In this document: positions 1 to 6,777 of the stretch, piece after piece
How positions within the stretch are numbered: the stretch's first letter is position 1
How the letters are laid out: each line of letters begins with the position of its first letter
IMG/VR virus record: IMGVR_UViG_3300020477_000003
Span: 1-51,039 of that record
Strand: one strand, 5' to 3'
Length of the DNA stretch: 51,039 bases
From: a virus
Translations under genes and position numbers: made by a program
The notes under the pieces: generated by a model
What the model was told of the DNA's origin: nothing
The model's input: only the letters and a program-made list of their open reading frames with translations
Databases searched by the model: none

Positions 1-77
1 GTCAAAAGTTTGCCAAAATGGCAAAAAAACTATGACAAAAATGTCATATGTGTGTGTTAAACCCACAAAAGCACACA
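1..77. repeat. Terminal direct repeat, left copy
   Basis: These 77 bases are identical to 50963-51039. An exact repeat at both ends of a contig is what assembly of a circular or terminally redundant molecule leaves. The length 77 equals a k-mer size used by common short-read assemblers, so I infer an assembly overlap rather than a physical phage terminal repeat. The unit genome is then 50,962 bp and circularly permuted. Confidence 0.95.
9..48. promoter_or_regulatory. Two adjacent perfect inverted repeats
   Basis: TTTGCCA-AAA-TGGCAAA lies at 9-25 and TATGACA-AAAA-TGTCATA at 31-48. Both are perfect 7-bp arms with 3- and 4-base spacers, separated by 5 bases. A looser TGTGTG/CACACA pair follows at about 50-77. 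They have the form of dimeric-protein operator sites and sit inside a gene-free region. Neither has a T-run, so they are not terminators. The protein that would bind them is unknown. Confidence 0.6.
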
Positions 78-204
78 TAAACACGCAAGAATCGTGCCAA
101 ATGCTAATTATAAAGTTGTTATTTATCATATAGTTAGAGCATAGGGCATCCCCCACGCCCTGTAACAAAACGTTACAAAATAAAAAACCCAATGAAATCA
201 GGTA

Positions 205-516
205 TGTGGCAAATGTGGCAACAAAAAAAATCCCTTTGCCACACTTTTTATCTATTAATTTTATATACTTAAATACTAAATTAACCCATGTGGCAATGTG
301 GCAAAAAAAAACCCTATACTCTGCGAAAAATCACCGGCCCCAATATCACCACTGCCTTTACTGCCCTTATCCCCTAATTATATATATGGTGTTTCCGAAA
401 CTTGCCACAATTCACAATTTTGCCCTGTAACCCCTGGATTATAAAGGCGGATTCGGTGTGGCAAAGCCTTGCCACAACTTGCCACACGTTGCCACAATGG
501 CAGATCCTTTGCCACA
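205..516. repeat. Iteron-like cluster of TTGCCACA (putative origin)
   Basis: Eleven exact copies of one 8-mer lie in 312 bp. TGTGGCAA is at 205, 214, 289, 297 and 457. Its complement TTGCCACA is at 236, 402, 469, 479, 489 and 509. The copies at 469, 479 and 489 are exactly 10 bp apart and the one at 509 two steps further, so they face the same side of the helix. Surrounding DNA is AT-rich, and no credible gene lies in 1-608. Clustered, phased repeats in AT-rich DNA are typical of replication-initiator or master-regulator binding regions. Which of the two applies here is inference. Confidence 0.7.
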
Positions 517-547
517 TCTTATTTTTTGTCTTTTATGTTCTTTTTTG

Positions 548-578
548 TTGCACATGATTAAACCGGCTGCTACATAAT
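548..578 (+). promoter_or_regulatory. Candidate sigma-70 promoter for the rightward genes
   Basis: TTGCAC at 548-553 is followed after 17 bases by TACATA at 571-576. CATAAT at 573-578 is an alternative -10 with 19-base spacing. It lies 31 bp upstream of the first rightward gene and just after the TTGCCACA cluster, so protein bound there could control it. The -35 is a good match and the -10 is weaker. Confidence 0.45.
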
Positions 579-608
579 AAGAGAACCGAACAAAAACGGA
601 GATCATTT

Positions 609-1451
609 ATGCACGCCTTTGAAAAAGCAAAACTCGGAATCGCGCCTTTTACGGCAACACAATACCAAGAATTGGCACACGAATTTAAAACGCCCCAGGG
701 GGTTCATTTCAGGGCCGCTGGTATTTGCGACTACTGCGGTACCACGATCCGCCATGCGTATTGGATTCGGGCCGCGTGCGGTGAAAGGTTTAAGGTGGGA
801 TCTTCGTGTGTGGCAAAGGTGGATTTGGCGCTCGCCAGTGAAATGAAAGCAATGCGTTTGGCAGCCCAGCAAGAAAAGCGCACGGCTGCATATAAGGCCA
901 AACAAGAGCAATTCGCAGCCATGGTGGCGGAGTTTGAAAAATACGCTCAAAATCGAGCAGAGGAGTTTTTGGGGCGTATTGAACGGGATGGATCTTTCAT
1001 CACCAATTTCGATGCGCTGCAACGTTTTGCAGCCATTTGTGAAGAGGATTTTATGATGACAAACGCTGAAAATAGGGAATATGCCCAACACGCATGGCAG
1101 ATCAAGCGTCAAATTATCAACCTGGCAAAAAAGCATGCGCAAGATTTGGACACCGCCGAAATCGAAGCGGCTAAAAAACGCCACAAAAGCCATGTGGGCA
1201 CCGTGGGTGAAAAAATCGAAGTGCAGGCCCGCCATATCGGTTCATTCTCATATGACACCCAATGGGGCACTTCATGGGTGCGGAAATTTGAGGATACCAA
1301 CGGCAATTTGCTGGTTTGGTTTACGGGCGCAAGCCCAAAGTGGTTCACTAAGGATTTTAACGGCGTTTTGAAGGCCACCGTAAAAGAGCACGGTCACCGC
1401 AATGGGGAAGCTCAAACCATTATCACCCGCCCAAAGGGCATAGCAGCATAA
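609..1451 (+). CDS. Conserved phage protein with Cys-pair N-terminus and OB-like C-terminus
   Basis: This 280-residue protein of unknown function is the first gene of the rightward set. The N-terminus has a zinc-knuckle-like arrangement (CDYCG at about 40, then ACGERF and SSCVAK about 20-30 residues on). A charged helical stretch spans about 75-185. The C-terminal 75 residues (VGEKIEV, SYDTQWG, FTGAS, ATVKEHG, IITRPK) have the pattern of a small beta-barrel that I recall from many phage hypotheticals. ATG 609 has an ACGGAG site about 9 bases upstream. The long antisense reading frame here is a shadow. A nucleic-acid-binding role near the putative origin is plausible but unproven. Confidence 0.8.
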   Translation: MHAFEKAKLGIAPFTATQYQELAHEFKTPQGVHFRAAGICDYCGTTIRHAYWIRAACGERFKVGSSCVAKVDLALASEMKAMRLAAQQEKRTAAYKAKQEQFAAMVAEFEKYAQNRAEEFLGRIERDGSFITNFDALQRFAAICEEDFMMTNAENREYAQHAWQIKRQIINLAKKHAQDLDTAEIEAAKKRHKSHVGTVGEKIEVQARHIGSFSYDTQWGTSWVRKFEDTNGNLLVWFTGASPKWFTKDFNGVLKATVKEHGHRNGEAQTIITRPKGIAA

Positions 1452-1522
1452 CAAAGGTAGAAGTGTCAGATAATTGATCTAACGTCGTTTTATATTTAAC
1501 ACTAAGCAAAAAAGGAAACGCC

Positions 1523-1684
1523 ATGAAAAACGAAAACGAAAACGAAGAATTGCGAAACGCGCTGCGCACGGCCCTGGTTTTATGGGAATTGGGCGGCCAA
1601 AATTTACTTGAAAAAATCATTAACAAGCCCAGCACCACCGGTGCCAACGTAAAAAACGCCATTAACGAGCGGCAAAAATCATGA
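1523..1684 (+). CDS. Small hypothetical protein (53 aa)
   Basis: It starts with MKNENENEELRNALRTALVL. The acidic Asn/Glu-rich start is followed by a likely helix and a basic tail. AAAAAGGAAACGCC just before ATG 1523 is a good ribosome-binding site. The stop TGA at 1682-1684 overlaps the ATG of the next gene (ATGA), which indicates translational coupling. No family is recognised. Confidence 0.65.
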   Translation: MKNENENEELRNALRTALVLWELGGQNLLEKIINKPSTTGANVKNAINERQKS

Positions 1685-1779
1685 AAAAATTACTAACAGA
1701 CATAAAAAACGCCTTTGCTGCGGTCGCAGCAGATATAAAAAACGCCTTTGGGGCGCTCTTGAAAGGACATAAAAAATGA
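1681..1779 (+). CDS. Amphipathic micropeptide with tandem DIKNAF motif (32 aa)
   Basis: A 32-residue peptide is joined by ATGA overlaps to the genes on both sides (1681-1684 and 1776-1779). It contains two tandem units, TDIKNAFAAVA and ADIKNAFGALL, the second followed by KGHKK. The DNA repeats too: ATAAAAAACGCCTTTG occurs twice. The sequence would form a basic amphipathic helix. The ribosome-binding site is weak, so expression probably depends on coupling. Its being a real product is supported mainly by the overlaps and repeat structure. Confidence 0.5.
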   Translation: MKKLLTDIKNAFAAVAADIKNAFGALLKGHKK

Positions 1780-2285
1780 AAAACAGCAAAATAATAAAAG
1801 CGCTTTGTGGCGTAACGTCAAAAAACCGTGGTTTCGCCCTGGAAAACATAATGGCAGAACACGACGGCCACCGGCACACAATGGCGGCAACAAATGGCAC
1901 ACTGCTTTTAATGGCCGAATTCTCCAATCCCAATCCGTCCATTGCCGGCAAGGGATTCATCGACGAAGAAACCGGCAAGTTTCATCCAAGCGAACACGAG
2001 CACCCAAATTGGCGCAACGTTTTGCCTAGTGACGATTCGCCCCCTGATTTTACTGTTAGTTTAGACGCCTTAGAGAAAATGGTGAAAGCGCTAAAACAGT
2101 CAATGGGGGCGCGAAAACGTGGGGATATGGTAGGCGTTGAATTCAGGACCGATCACCCCACGGCTCCAGTGACAGTTAAGATCTGCCCTAAAGACGTGGC
2201 AAAGGCACATGACGGATCCGACGCCATCGCCGTAAAAATCCAAGGGGCGATTATGCCCTTAAAACCGGAAATGAGGGCCGACTAG
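1776..2285 (+). CDS. Hypothetical protein, weak resemblance to sliding-clamp-like phage proteins
   Basis: The protein has 169 residues. The pattern FALENIMAEHDG, MAATNGTLLLMAEF and later WRNVLPSDD recalls the 'ATDGHRL...FPDY..VLP' layout of DNA polymerase beta-clamp domains and their short phage relatives. One clamp domain would be about 120 residues, so a single-domain or degenerate form is possible. This is inference from pattern only. GAAAGG lies 9 bases before ATG 1776, and the start overlaps the previous stop. Confidence 0.7.
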   Translation: MKNSKIIKALCGVTSKNRGFALENIMAEHDGHRHTMAATNGTLLLMAEFSNPNPSIAGKGFIDEETGKFHPSEHEHPNWRNVLPSDDSPPDFTVSLDALEKMVKALKQSMGARKRGDMVGVEFRTDHPTAPVTVKICPKDVAKAHDGSDAIAVKIQGAIMPLKPEMRAD

Positions 2286-2286
2286 G

Positions 2287-2309
2287 CCCCCTCTTTTAAA
2301 AGTTTTTCA
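2287..2309 (+). repeat. C-run/T-run/AAAAG motif, copy 1
   Basis: CCCCCTCTTTTAAAAGTTTT follows directly after the TAG of the preceding gene. It contains the perfect palindrome CTTTTAAAAG. Related copies are at 3999, 5990, 48395, 50784 and 50904. The function is unknown. Confidence 0.6.
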
Positions 2310-2326
2310 GAAAGGGAGAAAAACAA

Positions 2327-2638
2327 ATGAAAATTATAGTAAAAAAGCATCAAATAATTGGCACACAGCAATGGATTTTCACTGCATGGGAACCCATGAC
2401 AACAGAGCATAGCACGATCACACACATCGACGGCATGGCCCATGGGCGAGTCGGATCAAAGAGTCCCGAATTGTGTACAGCGGAGTACCCCTATTGCACC
2501 GAAAAACGCATGGACGCCCTAGTTGAACTTTTTAAGGCTGAGTGGGGCAGAGCTTATAAGGAAATTTACAAACAAGTGCCCGAATTAAGAGAGCAGCCGA
2601 TAGTTGAAAATCGCGGGCAAATTGAGGTGTGGGCATGA
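2327..2638 (+). CDS. Hypothetical protein (103 aa)
   Basis: A 103-residue protein with a beta-rich first half and a helical second half (DALVELFKAEW, KEIYKQVPEL). No family is recognised. The ribosome-binding site AAAGGGAGAA is clear. Its end overlaps the ATG of the next gene by 4 bases. It is the first gene after motif copy 1. Confidence 0.7.
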   Translation: MKIIVKKHQIIGTQQWIFTAWEPMTTEHSTITHIDGMAHGRVGSKSPELCTAEYPYCTEKRMDALVELFKAEWGRAYKEIYKQVPELREQPIVENRGQIEVWA

Positions 2639-2907
2639 ATCACTTTATTGGGCGCATTGATCCAGTTTCGCAAAACGTCGCAGGGCGAGTGGTGGGCACT
2701 TATCAGAATTCTCAATTTCAAACCTTAATGCTGGTAACCATAAGCACATCAAACGGTTGGGCGGACGTGACGCAGGGGTCAACCGTGCTTGTCATGCGTG
2801 ATCATTGCGTTTTTGTTGAAGAGCACGGCGCACACGAAGATGAAATTGGCGAATTTGTTTTTGTGCCGATAAAGGCAGTTTTGGGCACACGAAAAACCGA
2901 TATATAA
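2635..2907 (+). CDS. Hypothetical beta-rich protein (90 aa)
   Basis: A 90-residue protein starting MNHFIGRIDPVSQNVAGRVV. I prefer ATG 2635, which overlaps the previous TGA (ATGA), over an in-frame GTG at 2629. The sequence is mostly predicted beta-strand with an acidic patch (EEHGAHEDEIGE). No domain is recognised. Confidence 0.65.
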   Translation: MNHFIGRIDPVSQNVAGRVVGTYQNSQFQTLMLVTISTSNGWADVTQGSTVLVMRDHCVFVEEHGAHEDEIGEFVFVPIKAVLGTRKTDI

Positions 2908-2917
2908 GGAAAAAATT

Positions 2918-3097
2918 ATGAGCAACAATTTCTTAAAAGAACAGTCCAAATTCATCACGAATGCAATTATTGACTCGCAAATCGAGGCAATAAAAAACAG
3001 CAACAAACCCGAAGAGGAAAAGGCTTTGGCTATCGCAAGATGCGAAAAGGCCCGCGCCCAATCTTTTTTGGATATCGAAAACAGCAAAAGGGAGTAA
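2918..3097 (+). CDS. Small helical hypothetical protein (59 aa)
   Basis: A 59-residue protein starting MSNNFLKEQSKF and ending IENSKRE. It is highly charged and probably two helices around a KPEEEK turn. AAGGA lies 7 bases before ATG 2918, and the gene sits snugly between its neighbours. Confidence 0.65.
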   Translation: MSNNFLKEQSKFITNAIIDSQIEAIKNSNKPEEEKALAIARCEKARAQSFLDIENSKRE

Positions 3098-3100
3098 AAA

Positions 3101-3649
3101 ATGGGGTTTTTTTCATGGGTAACTAGCGATACGGCGCGGAGCATTTCAAACACTTATTCATCGGAAGGTGCTTTTGATGTGTATATGATTTTACCGAATT
3201 TGACCGAAGAAGGCGCGGCAAGGGCCGCCGGCTACGGTTATGAGGGGGATCCGATCACAAGAGTGCGGCACACCCCTGCGTTGATTGGTAAAGATCCAGG
3301 CGGCATAGGCGAATCAGGGTGCCTGGGGACGCTGGAAAAGGCTTACGACGGCTATGGTATTTTTGGGGGCGTATGCTTTTATGCTGCGCTGTTTGAGCTT
3401 AACAGATCAAAATACAGCAAAAGCGATCTTGAAAAAATCAAAACATACGATGATCGCAGGAATGAAGGCATAAAAATTGAGACCAGGGCGATCCAGCAAA
3501 CGGGTTTTGAGGCAATGAAATCTGAGGGCTGGGTGTTCCCGATCCTTATCGAAAACAAATCTACCATTAAAGATCTAGGTATTGGGCAGATCAAATGGCA
3601 AGATTTGGATTTTTGCCACCACTGCCCACACCAAGGATATTTTTATTAA
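3101..3649 (+). CDS. Conserved phage protein of the GFFSW...TSDTxRSI type
   Basis: A 182-residue protein starting MGFFSWVTSDTARSISNTYS and containing AYDGYGIFGG. I recognise this layout (GFFSWxTSDTxxSI, then YxGYGxFGGxD) from hypothetical proteins in many phages and some plasmids, without a known function. The second half is family-variable and ends in a His/Cys-rich stretch (DFCHHCPHQ). GGGAG precedes the start closely. No catalytic motif is apparent. Confidence 0.75.
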   Translation: MGFFSWVTSDTARSISNTYSSEGAFDVYMILPNLTEEGAARAAGYGYEGDPITRVRHTPALIGKDPGGIGESGCLGTLEKAYDGYGIFGGVCFYAALFELNRSKYSKSDLEKIKTYDDRRNEGIKIETRAIQQTGFEAMKSEGWVFPILIENKSTIKDLGIGQIKWQDLDFCHHCPHQGYFY

Positions 3650-3661
3650 AAGAGGGAAACA

Positions 3662-4012
3662 ATGAACAAACTTAAAGCAAAAACCGAAGTGCTGCAACGT
3701 CTTTTGGGTGTGGCCGGCATCGATGTAAGCACAAAAGTAATTGGCTCAACCGTAAGCATTCAACTATTAATTGGTGACGATCAATTGACACTCCGTGGGC
3801 GGATCCCGTTTGGCCACGATCATAAGGGCGCAGCATATAAAGAAATGGTAAGAGGAGCGAAAACCTACGTCCACTTAGTGAAACCAGCAATCCAAACCGC
3901 TACCCTATCGCAACTTGCCGGCCCATTCAAAAAGGGAGACTACTGGGAAGGGGTTGTGACAGATGCGCTGGCAACAATAAAAGAAGACGTATTGGGCACC
4001 CCCCCTTTTTAA
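3662..4012 (+). CDS. Hypothetical protein (116 aa)
   Basis: A 116-residue protein with an N-terminal helix (LKAKTEVLQRLLGVAGI), then alternating strands and helices. AGAGGGAAACA precedes ATG 3662. The last codons (PPF, stop) lie inside motif copy 2, so the repeat overlaps the coding end. No family is recognised. Confidence 0.7.
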   Translation: MNKLKAKTEVLQRLLGVAGIDVSTKVIGSTVSIQLLIGDDQLTLRGRIPFGHDHKGAAYKEMVRGAKTYVHLVKPAIQTATLSQLAGPFKKGDYWEGVVTDALATIKEDVLGTPPF

Positions 4013-4023
4013 AAGTTTTTTTT
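3999..4023 (+). repeat. C-run/T-run/AAAAG motif, copy 2
   Basis: C7-T5-AAAAG-T8 overlaps the TAA stop of the preceding gene. A downstream TTGTCTTTA element at 4030-4038 is shared with sequence before the genes at 609 (near 526) and 6574 (near 6539). The pairing of the two elements suggests a regulatory junction, but no function is proven. Confidence 0.6.
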
Positions 4024-4090
4024 ACCTTTTTGTCTTTACATGTTTGACTCAACACGCAAGCATGTATTCATCAAACCAAAGGAGCCCATT

Positions 4091-4393
4091 ATGCTTATAG
4101 AGATCTTAAAAAAAATCGACGCAGAAGAAGTTTTTGGGCCGTTCTTTGAGTTTTACGAAGGCTTACCAGAAAGGGAGAAAAACGGCGACCTTAAAAAAGG
4201 CTTTGATTCAGTTCAAGAACTTTTTTGGATCTGCAAAATGAATGACGAAGGGTTGTTTGATGAAGTTGTTTTATTTGGAGATGACGATGGGTCTGAGACT
4301 GTTGACTTCCGTGCCGGCATCGCCAAAAAAGAATTGGGTATTGATAAACAATTCGCGTATGACGCTCTTGAAAGATACATGGTGATAACTTGA
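4091..4393 (+). CDS. Acidic hypothetical protein (100 aa)
   Basis: A strongly acidic 100-residue protein (LFGDDDGSETVDF) starting MLIEILKKIDAEEVFGPFFE. I chose ATG 4091 because AAAGGAG stands 7 bases upstream. An in-frame ATG at 4040 has no such site. The stop overlaps the TTG start of the peptidase gene, so the two are coupled. The function is unknown. Confidence 0.7.
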   Translation: MLIEILKKIDAEEVFGPFFEFYEGLPEREKNGDLKKGFDSVQELFWICKMNDEGLFDEVVLFGDDDGSETVDFRAGIAKKELGIDKQFAYDALERYMVIT

Positions 4394-5223
4394 AAAATCC
4401 TGATTTTATGGTTTCGGCTTCGCCTTACGATGACCGAGATTTGCTTTTCGACCAAGCCGTGGCAACAAGGCCCCCCCTTCCTGAAAGGTTTTCTCTCAGA
4501 GAGGATATGTTTGGGGTTCGCAATCAAGGGCCGCAGGGGTCATGCGTGGCCCAGTCTCTTGCTGCGATGCAAGAAAGAAACAACCTTAAACACCTGCTGG
4601 ACAAGGGATATTTAAGCCCACAATACATTTACGACTGCCGCCCAAAAAATCGATCTGGGCGCGGCATGAATGTGCGCAATGCCCTGAAATTTTTGCGTGT
4701 GCATGGCGCACCGCTGGAAAAATCGTACCCCTACCGGCAAGGAAAAGACACCCCACCCCTTGGGCTAAAAAAAATGACGCCAGAGCTGAAAGAGGAAGCC
4801 GAATTTTATCGCATCCAAGGCTTCGCAAAATGCACTACGGTTCAAGATACTAAACGCGCAATTTACCTTAATGGCCCGTGCATTATCGTGGTGCCAGTTT
4901 ACGCAAAACCATGGGAGGGATCGGCCTCGGTAGATCATCAAAAATATATTATCCCATCGCGCATGTGGCTCAAGGAACCGAATTATAAAAAAATGGGGGG
5001 ACACGCCATGGCTATCGTAGGGTGGGATCTTCACGGTTTCGACATTAGGAATTCCTGGGGGTACAACTGGGGGTCGCGTGGGCATTGCACGTTCCCATAT
5101 GGGGACTGGGGCCGGCAATACGAGGTTTGGAGCGCCATTGATTATGAGCCCGAGGTGTGCGCCAAGCCCGATACGGTAGTGCAAAAAATTAAAAAATGCC
5201 TGGACAAAACAAGATGGGGTTAG
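4390..5223 (+). CDS. Papain-like (C1 family) cysteine peptidase
   Basis: The 277-residue protein carries the papain catalytic set: NQGPQGSCVAQS (Cys52, with Gln46 or Gln49 as the oxyanion residue), GGHAMAIVGWD (His205) and IRNSWGYNWG (Asn221). The order Q-C-H-N and the spacing match clan CA, family C1. There is no signal peptide or long propeptide, since the Cys is only about 50 residues in, so it should be a cytoplasmic, directly active form. Start TTG 4390 overlaps the previous stop (TTGA). ATG 4408 is an alternative. C1 peptidases occur in some phages without an established role. Cleavage of a host or phage protein early in infection is inference. Confidence 0.88.
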   Translation: MKNPDFMVSASPYDDRDLLFDQAVATRPPLPERFSLREDMFGVRNQGPQGSCVAQSLAAMQERNNLKHLLDKGYLSPQYIYDCRPKNRSGRGMNVRNALKFLRVHGAPLEKSYPYRQGKDTPPLGLKKMTPELKEEAEFYRIQGFAKCTTVQDTKRAIYLNGPCIIVVPVYAKPWEGSASVDHQKYIIPSRMWLKEPNYKKMGGHAMAIVGWDLHGFDIRNSWGYNWGSRGHCTFPYGDWGRQYEVWSAIDYEPEVCAKPDTVVQKIKKCLDKTRWG

Positions 5224-5588
5224 AGTTTGCAGAATGGACCGGCCTTCGATGGCGCACGCCAGATATGGATACAGTTGAGGTTGATGATCTGGGCTGGATT
5301 ATCGTGCGCGGATGCGTGGGCATACCAGATTTTGCTTTTGAGCCTTGCGATGACGAAGAATTGGTGGCACATCTTCGGAATTGGCGCAACACCTCTGGCT
5401 TGGGCGTGCGCAGCGTCACTTATGGCCTGTTTACCCATAAAGATGGTTTTTGCGTGTCCCCCCTTTATGAAAAATTTTCAATCGCAGACCTTAGAAAATA
5501 CGATGACGTAAAAACCGATGAAGATCTTTTTAACGCTATATGCGCATCCGAGGCCGCAGAGGCATTGGGACTGGTGGCGATTATATGA
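5196..5588 (+). CDS. Acidic hypothetical protein (130 aa)
   Basis: A 130-residue acidic protein (DMDTVEVDDLGW, EPCDDEELVAHL). ATG 5196 overlaps the peptidase end by 28 bases. ATG 5214 (MGLEFAEW) would shorten the overlap. Neither has a strong ribosome-binding site, so the start is uncertain. The stop overlaps the next ATG. No family is recognised. Confidence 0.65.
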   Translation: MPGQNKMGLEFAEWTGLRWRTPDMDTVEVDDLGWIIVRGCVGIPDFAFEPCDDEELVAHLRNWRNTSGLGVRSVTYGLFTHKDGFCVSPLYEKFSIADLRKYDDVKTDEDLFNAICASEAAEALGLVAII

Positions 5589-6013
5589 AAAAGATTAACC
5601 GGCCAGAGACCCAAGACCGCGCTAAAGAATTCCAGCAGTGGCACCGCACCCTCGGTCGCCGTTTGCTGGCGTCTGACGTTGACCTGGTGGAATGGCGATT
5701 GATTGATGGGGAGTTGGTTCCGGTAGGGGTGCTGGAAATCACCCTGGCGGACTGGCCGCCGACAAAGCCCTACCTGGATGCCATCATCCACCGATACGAA
5801 AAAAAAGACGTACAAGGCCGCACAGCGCGTCATGTGGCCGACGCCCTGGGGTGTAAAGCATGGATCGTTTGTTACACGCAGGGTTGCCAAAAATTCTGGG
5901 TATGGAACCTCACAGAATCGAAAGGGTGGTTCAATTTTAACGCTAAACAGATGGAGCTTTTTTTGGAGGGTCTTGAGCGCGGCATCAGGCCCCCCTTTTT
6001 AAAAGTTTCTTAA
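5585..6013 (+). CDS. PD-(D/E)XK-like phage protein, possibly inactive
   Basis: A 142-residue protein starting at ATG 5585 (ATGA overlap), not at the longer upstream opening. QWHRTLGRRLLASDVDLVEW followed by VPVGVLEIT resembles phage proteins with 'HR...DIDFIEYR...PVALIEYK', a PD-(D/E)XK-nuclease-like core. Asp31, Asp33, Glu36 and Glu51 are present, but the expected Lys is Thr53 (LEIT). Catalysis is therefore doubtful. The C-terminal PPFLKVS is encoded by motif copy 3. Confidence 0.7.
   Translation: MKKINRPETQDRAKEFQQWHRTLGRRLLASDVDLVEWRLIDGELVPVGVLEITLADWPPTKPYLDAIIHRYEKKDVQGRTARHVADALGCKAWIVCYTQGCQKFWVWNLTESKGWFNFNAKQMELFLEGLERGIRPPFLKVS
5990..6010 (+). repeat. C-run/T-run/AAAAG motif, copy 3
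   Basis: C6-T5-AAAAG-TTTCTT, at the very end of the preceding coding sequence and contributing its last residues. It shares the same gene-end position as copies 1 and 2. Confidence 0.6.
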
Positions 6014-6028
6014 AAAAAGGGGCAGAGA

Positions 6029-6298
6029 ATGTTTGCAGTTTACGACACGCGAGACATGAACGTTTGGGGGGCGGCACCGACCGTTGAGGGTGCATGGAGC
6101 AGGGCCAAGGAAGAGGTTTCGGCCTATATTGCTTTTTTAAAACACCATAACCAGGAGCCAGACCTGTCCATGGATGACCTTATGCTTCATTTTCTATGCG
6201 CCAAATGCACACTTGAAACATGGCAAGAGCACGTTACGCAGGATTTCCCACCGGCCCAAAAAGCAAAGATTTCTGATGGCGTCTTGGAGACACAATGA
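6029..6298 (+). CDS. Hypothetical protein (89 aa)
   Basis: An 89-residue, mainly helical protein starting MFAVYDTRDMNVWGAAPTVE. GGGGCAGAGA gives a ribosome-binding site before ATG 6029. The stop overlaps the next start by 4 bases. No family is recognised. Confidence 0.65.
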   Translation: MFAVYDTRDMNVWGAAPTVEGAWSRAKEEVSAYIAFLKHHNQEPDLSMDDLMLHFLCAKCTLETWQEHVTQDFPPAQKAKISDGVLETQ

Positions 6299-6534
6299 GA
6301 AAAAATGATGTAATGAATTTGATTGATCGAGTTGAGCGCTACCCTGGTTTTGCGTGCGAAGACAAGAACGTGCAAATGGCGTTTGCAAACTTCCAAGAAA
6401 TTATGGCCGGTGCGATTCGCAAATTGCTGGCAAAGGCTGAGTCTCAACACGACGAGCGCATGCGTGACATATACATCCAGGAAATCCGATACATGATTGA
6501 AAACATAAAACATTGGGCAAATTTTATAGATTAG
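6295..6534 (+). CDS. Helical hypothetical protein (79 aa)
   Basis: A 79-residue protein (LIDRVERYPGFACEDKNVQM) predicted to be almost all helix. It is translationally coupled to the previous gene (ATGA). The function is unknown. Confidence 0.65.
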   Translation: MRKNDVMNLIDRVERYPGFACEDKNVQMAFANFQEIMAGAIRKLLAKAESQHDERMRDIYIQEIRYMIENIKHWANFID

Positions 6535-6573
6535 TTTATTGTCTTTATTGATCAAATGTGCAAAGAGTGCGAA

Positions 6574-6777
6574 ATGACCTTAACAGCATGGCAAAACATA
6601 AAAACAGACAAGGGCTGCGCAGCGGCATCAATCATGGGCTGTCAGTACAGAATTTATGAGACAACACCCAACAATTTTTGGGTCTACCGAAATGGCGGTC
6701 ATGGGTGGAGCTACCTGTGCTCCCATCACTCAATGGCGTTGGCTAAATCTTTTGCGGAAAGGCATGCGTTGTCATGA
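6574..6777 (+). CDS. Small hypothetical protein (67 aa)
   Basis: It starts MTLTAWQNIKTDKGCAAASI. AAAGAG lies 7 bases before ATG 6574, while the earlier in-frame ATG 6556 has no site. The body reads like a compact alpha/beta fold (YRIYETTPNNFWVYRNGG). It ends in the ATG cluster of the sigma-factor gene, so the two are coupled. Confidence 0.6.
   Translation: MTLTAWQNIKTDKGCAAASIMGCQYRIYETTPNNFWVYRNGGHGWSYLCSHHSMALAKSFAERHALS

Noticed and set aside
1-77. True physical terminal repeat of a linear phage genome
   Set aside because: The length equals a common assembly k-mer and is very short for a phage terminal repeat; a circular contig overlap is simpler.
206-430. 74-codon plus-strand open frame in the left non-coding region
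   Set aside because: It runs through the TTGCCACA repeats, has no ribosome-binding site and an unnatural composition; the iteron-like cluster explains the sequence better.
603-1235. 210-codon minus-strand frame opposite the first rightward gene
   Set aside because: It mirrors the plus-strand gene, which has a good ribosome site and domain-like sequence; the antisense product is Cys/Phe-rich without any family pattern.
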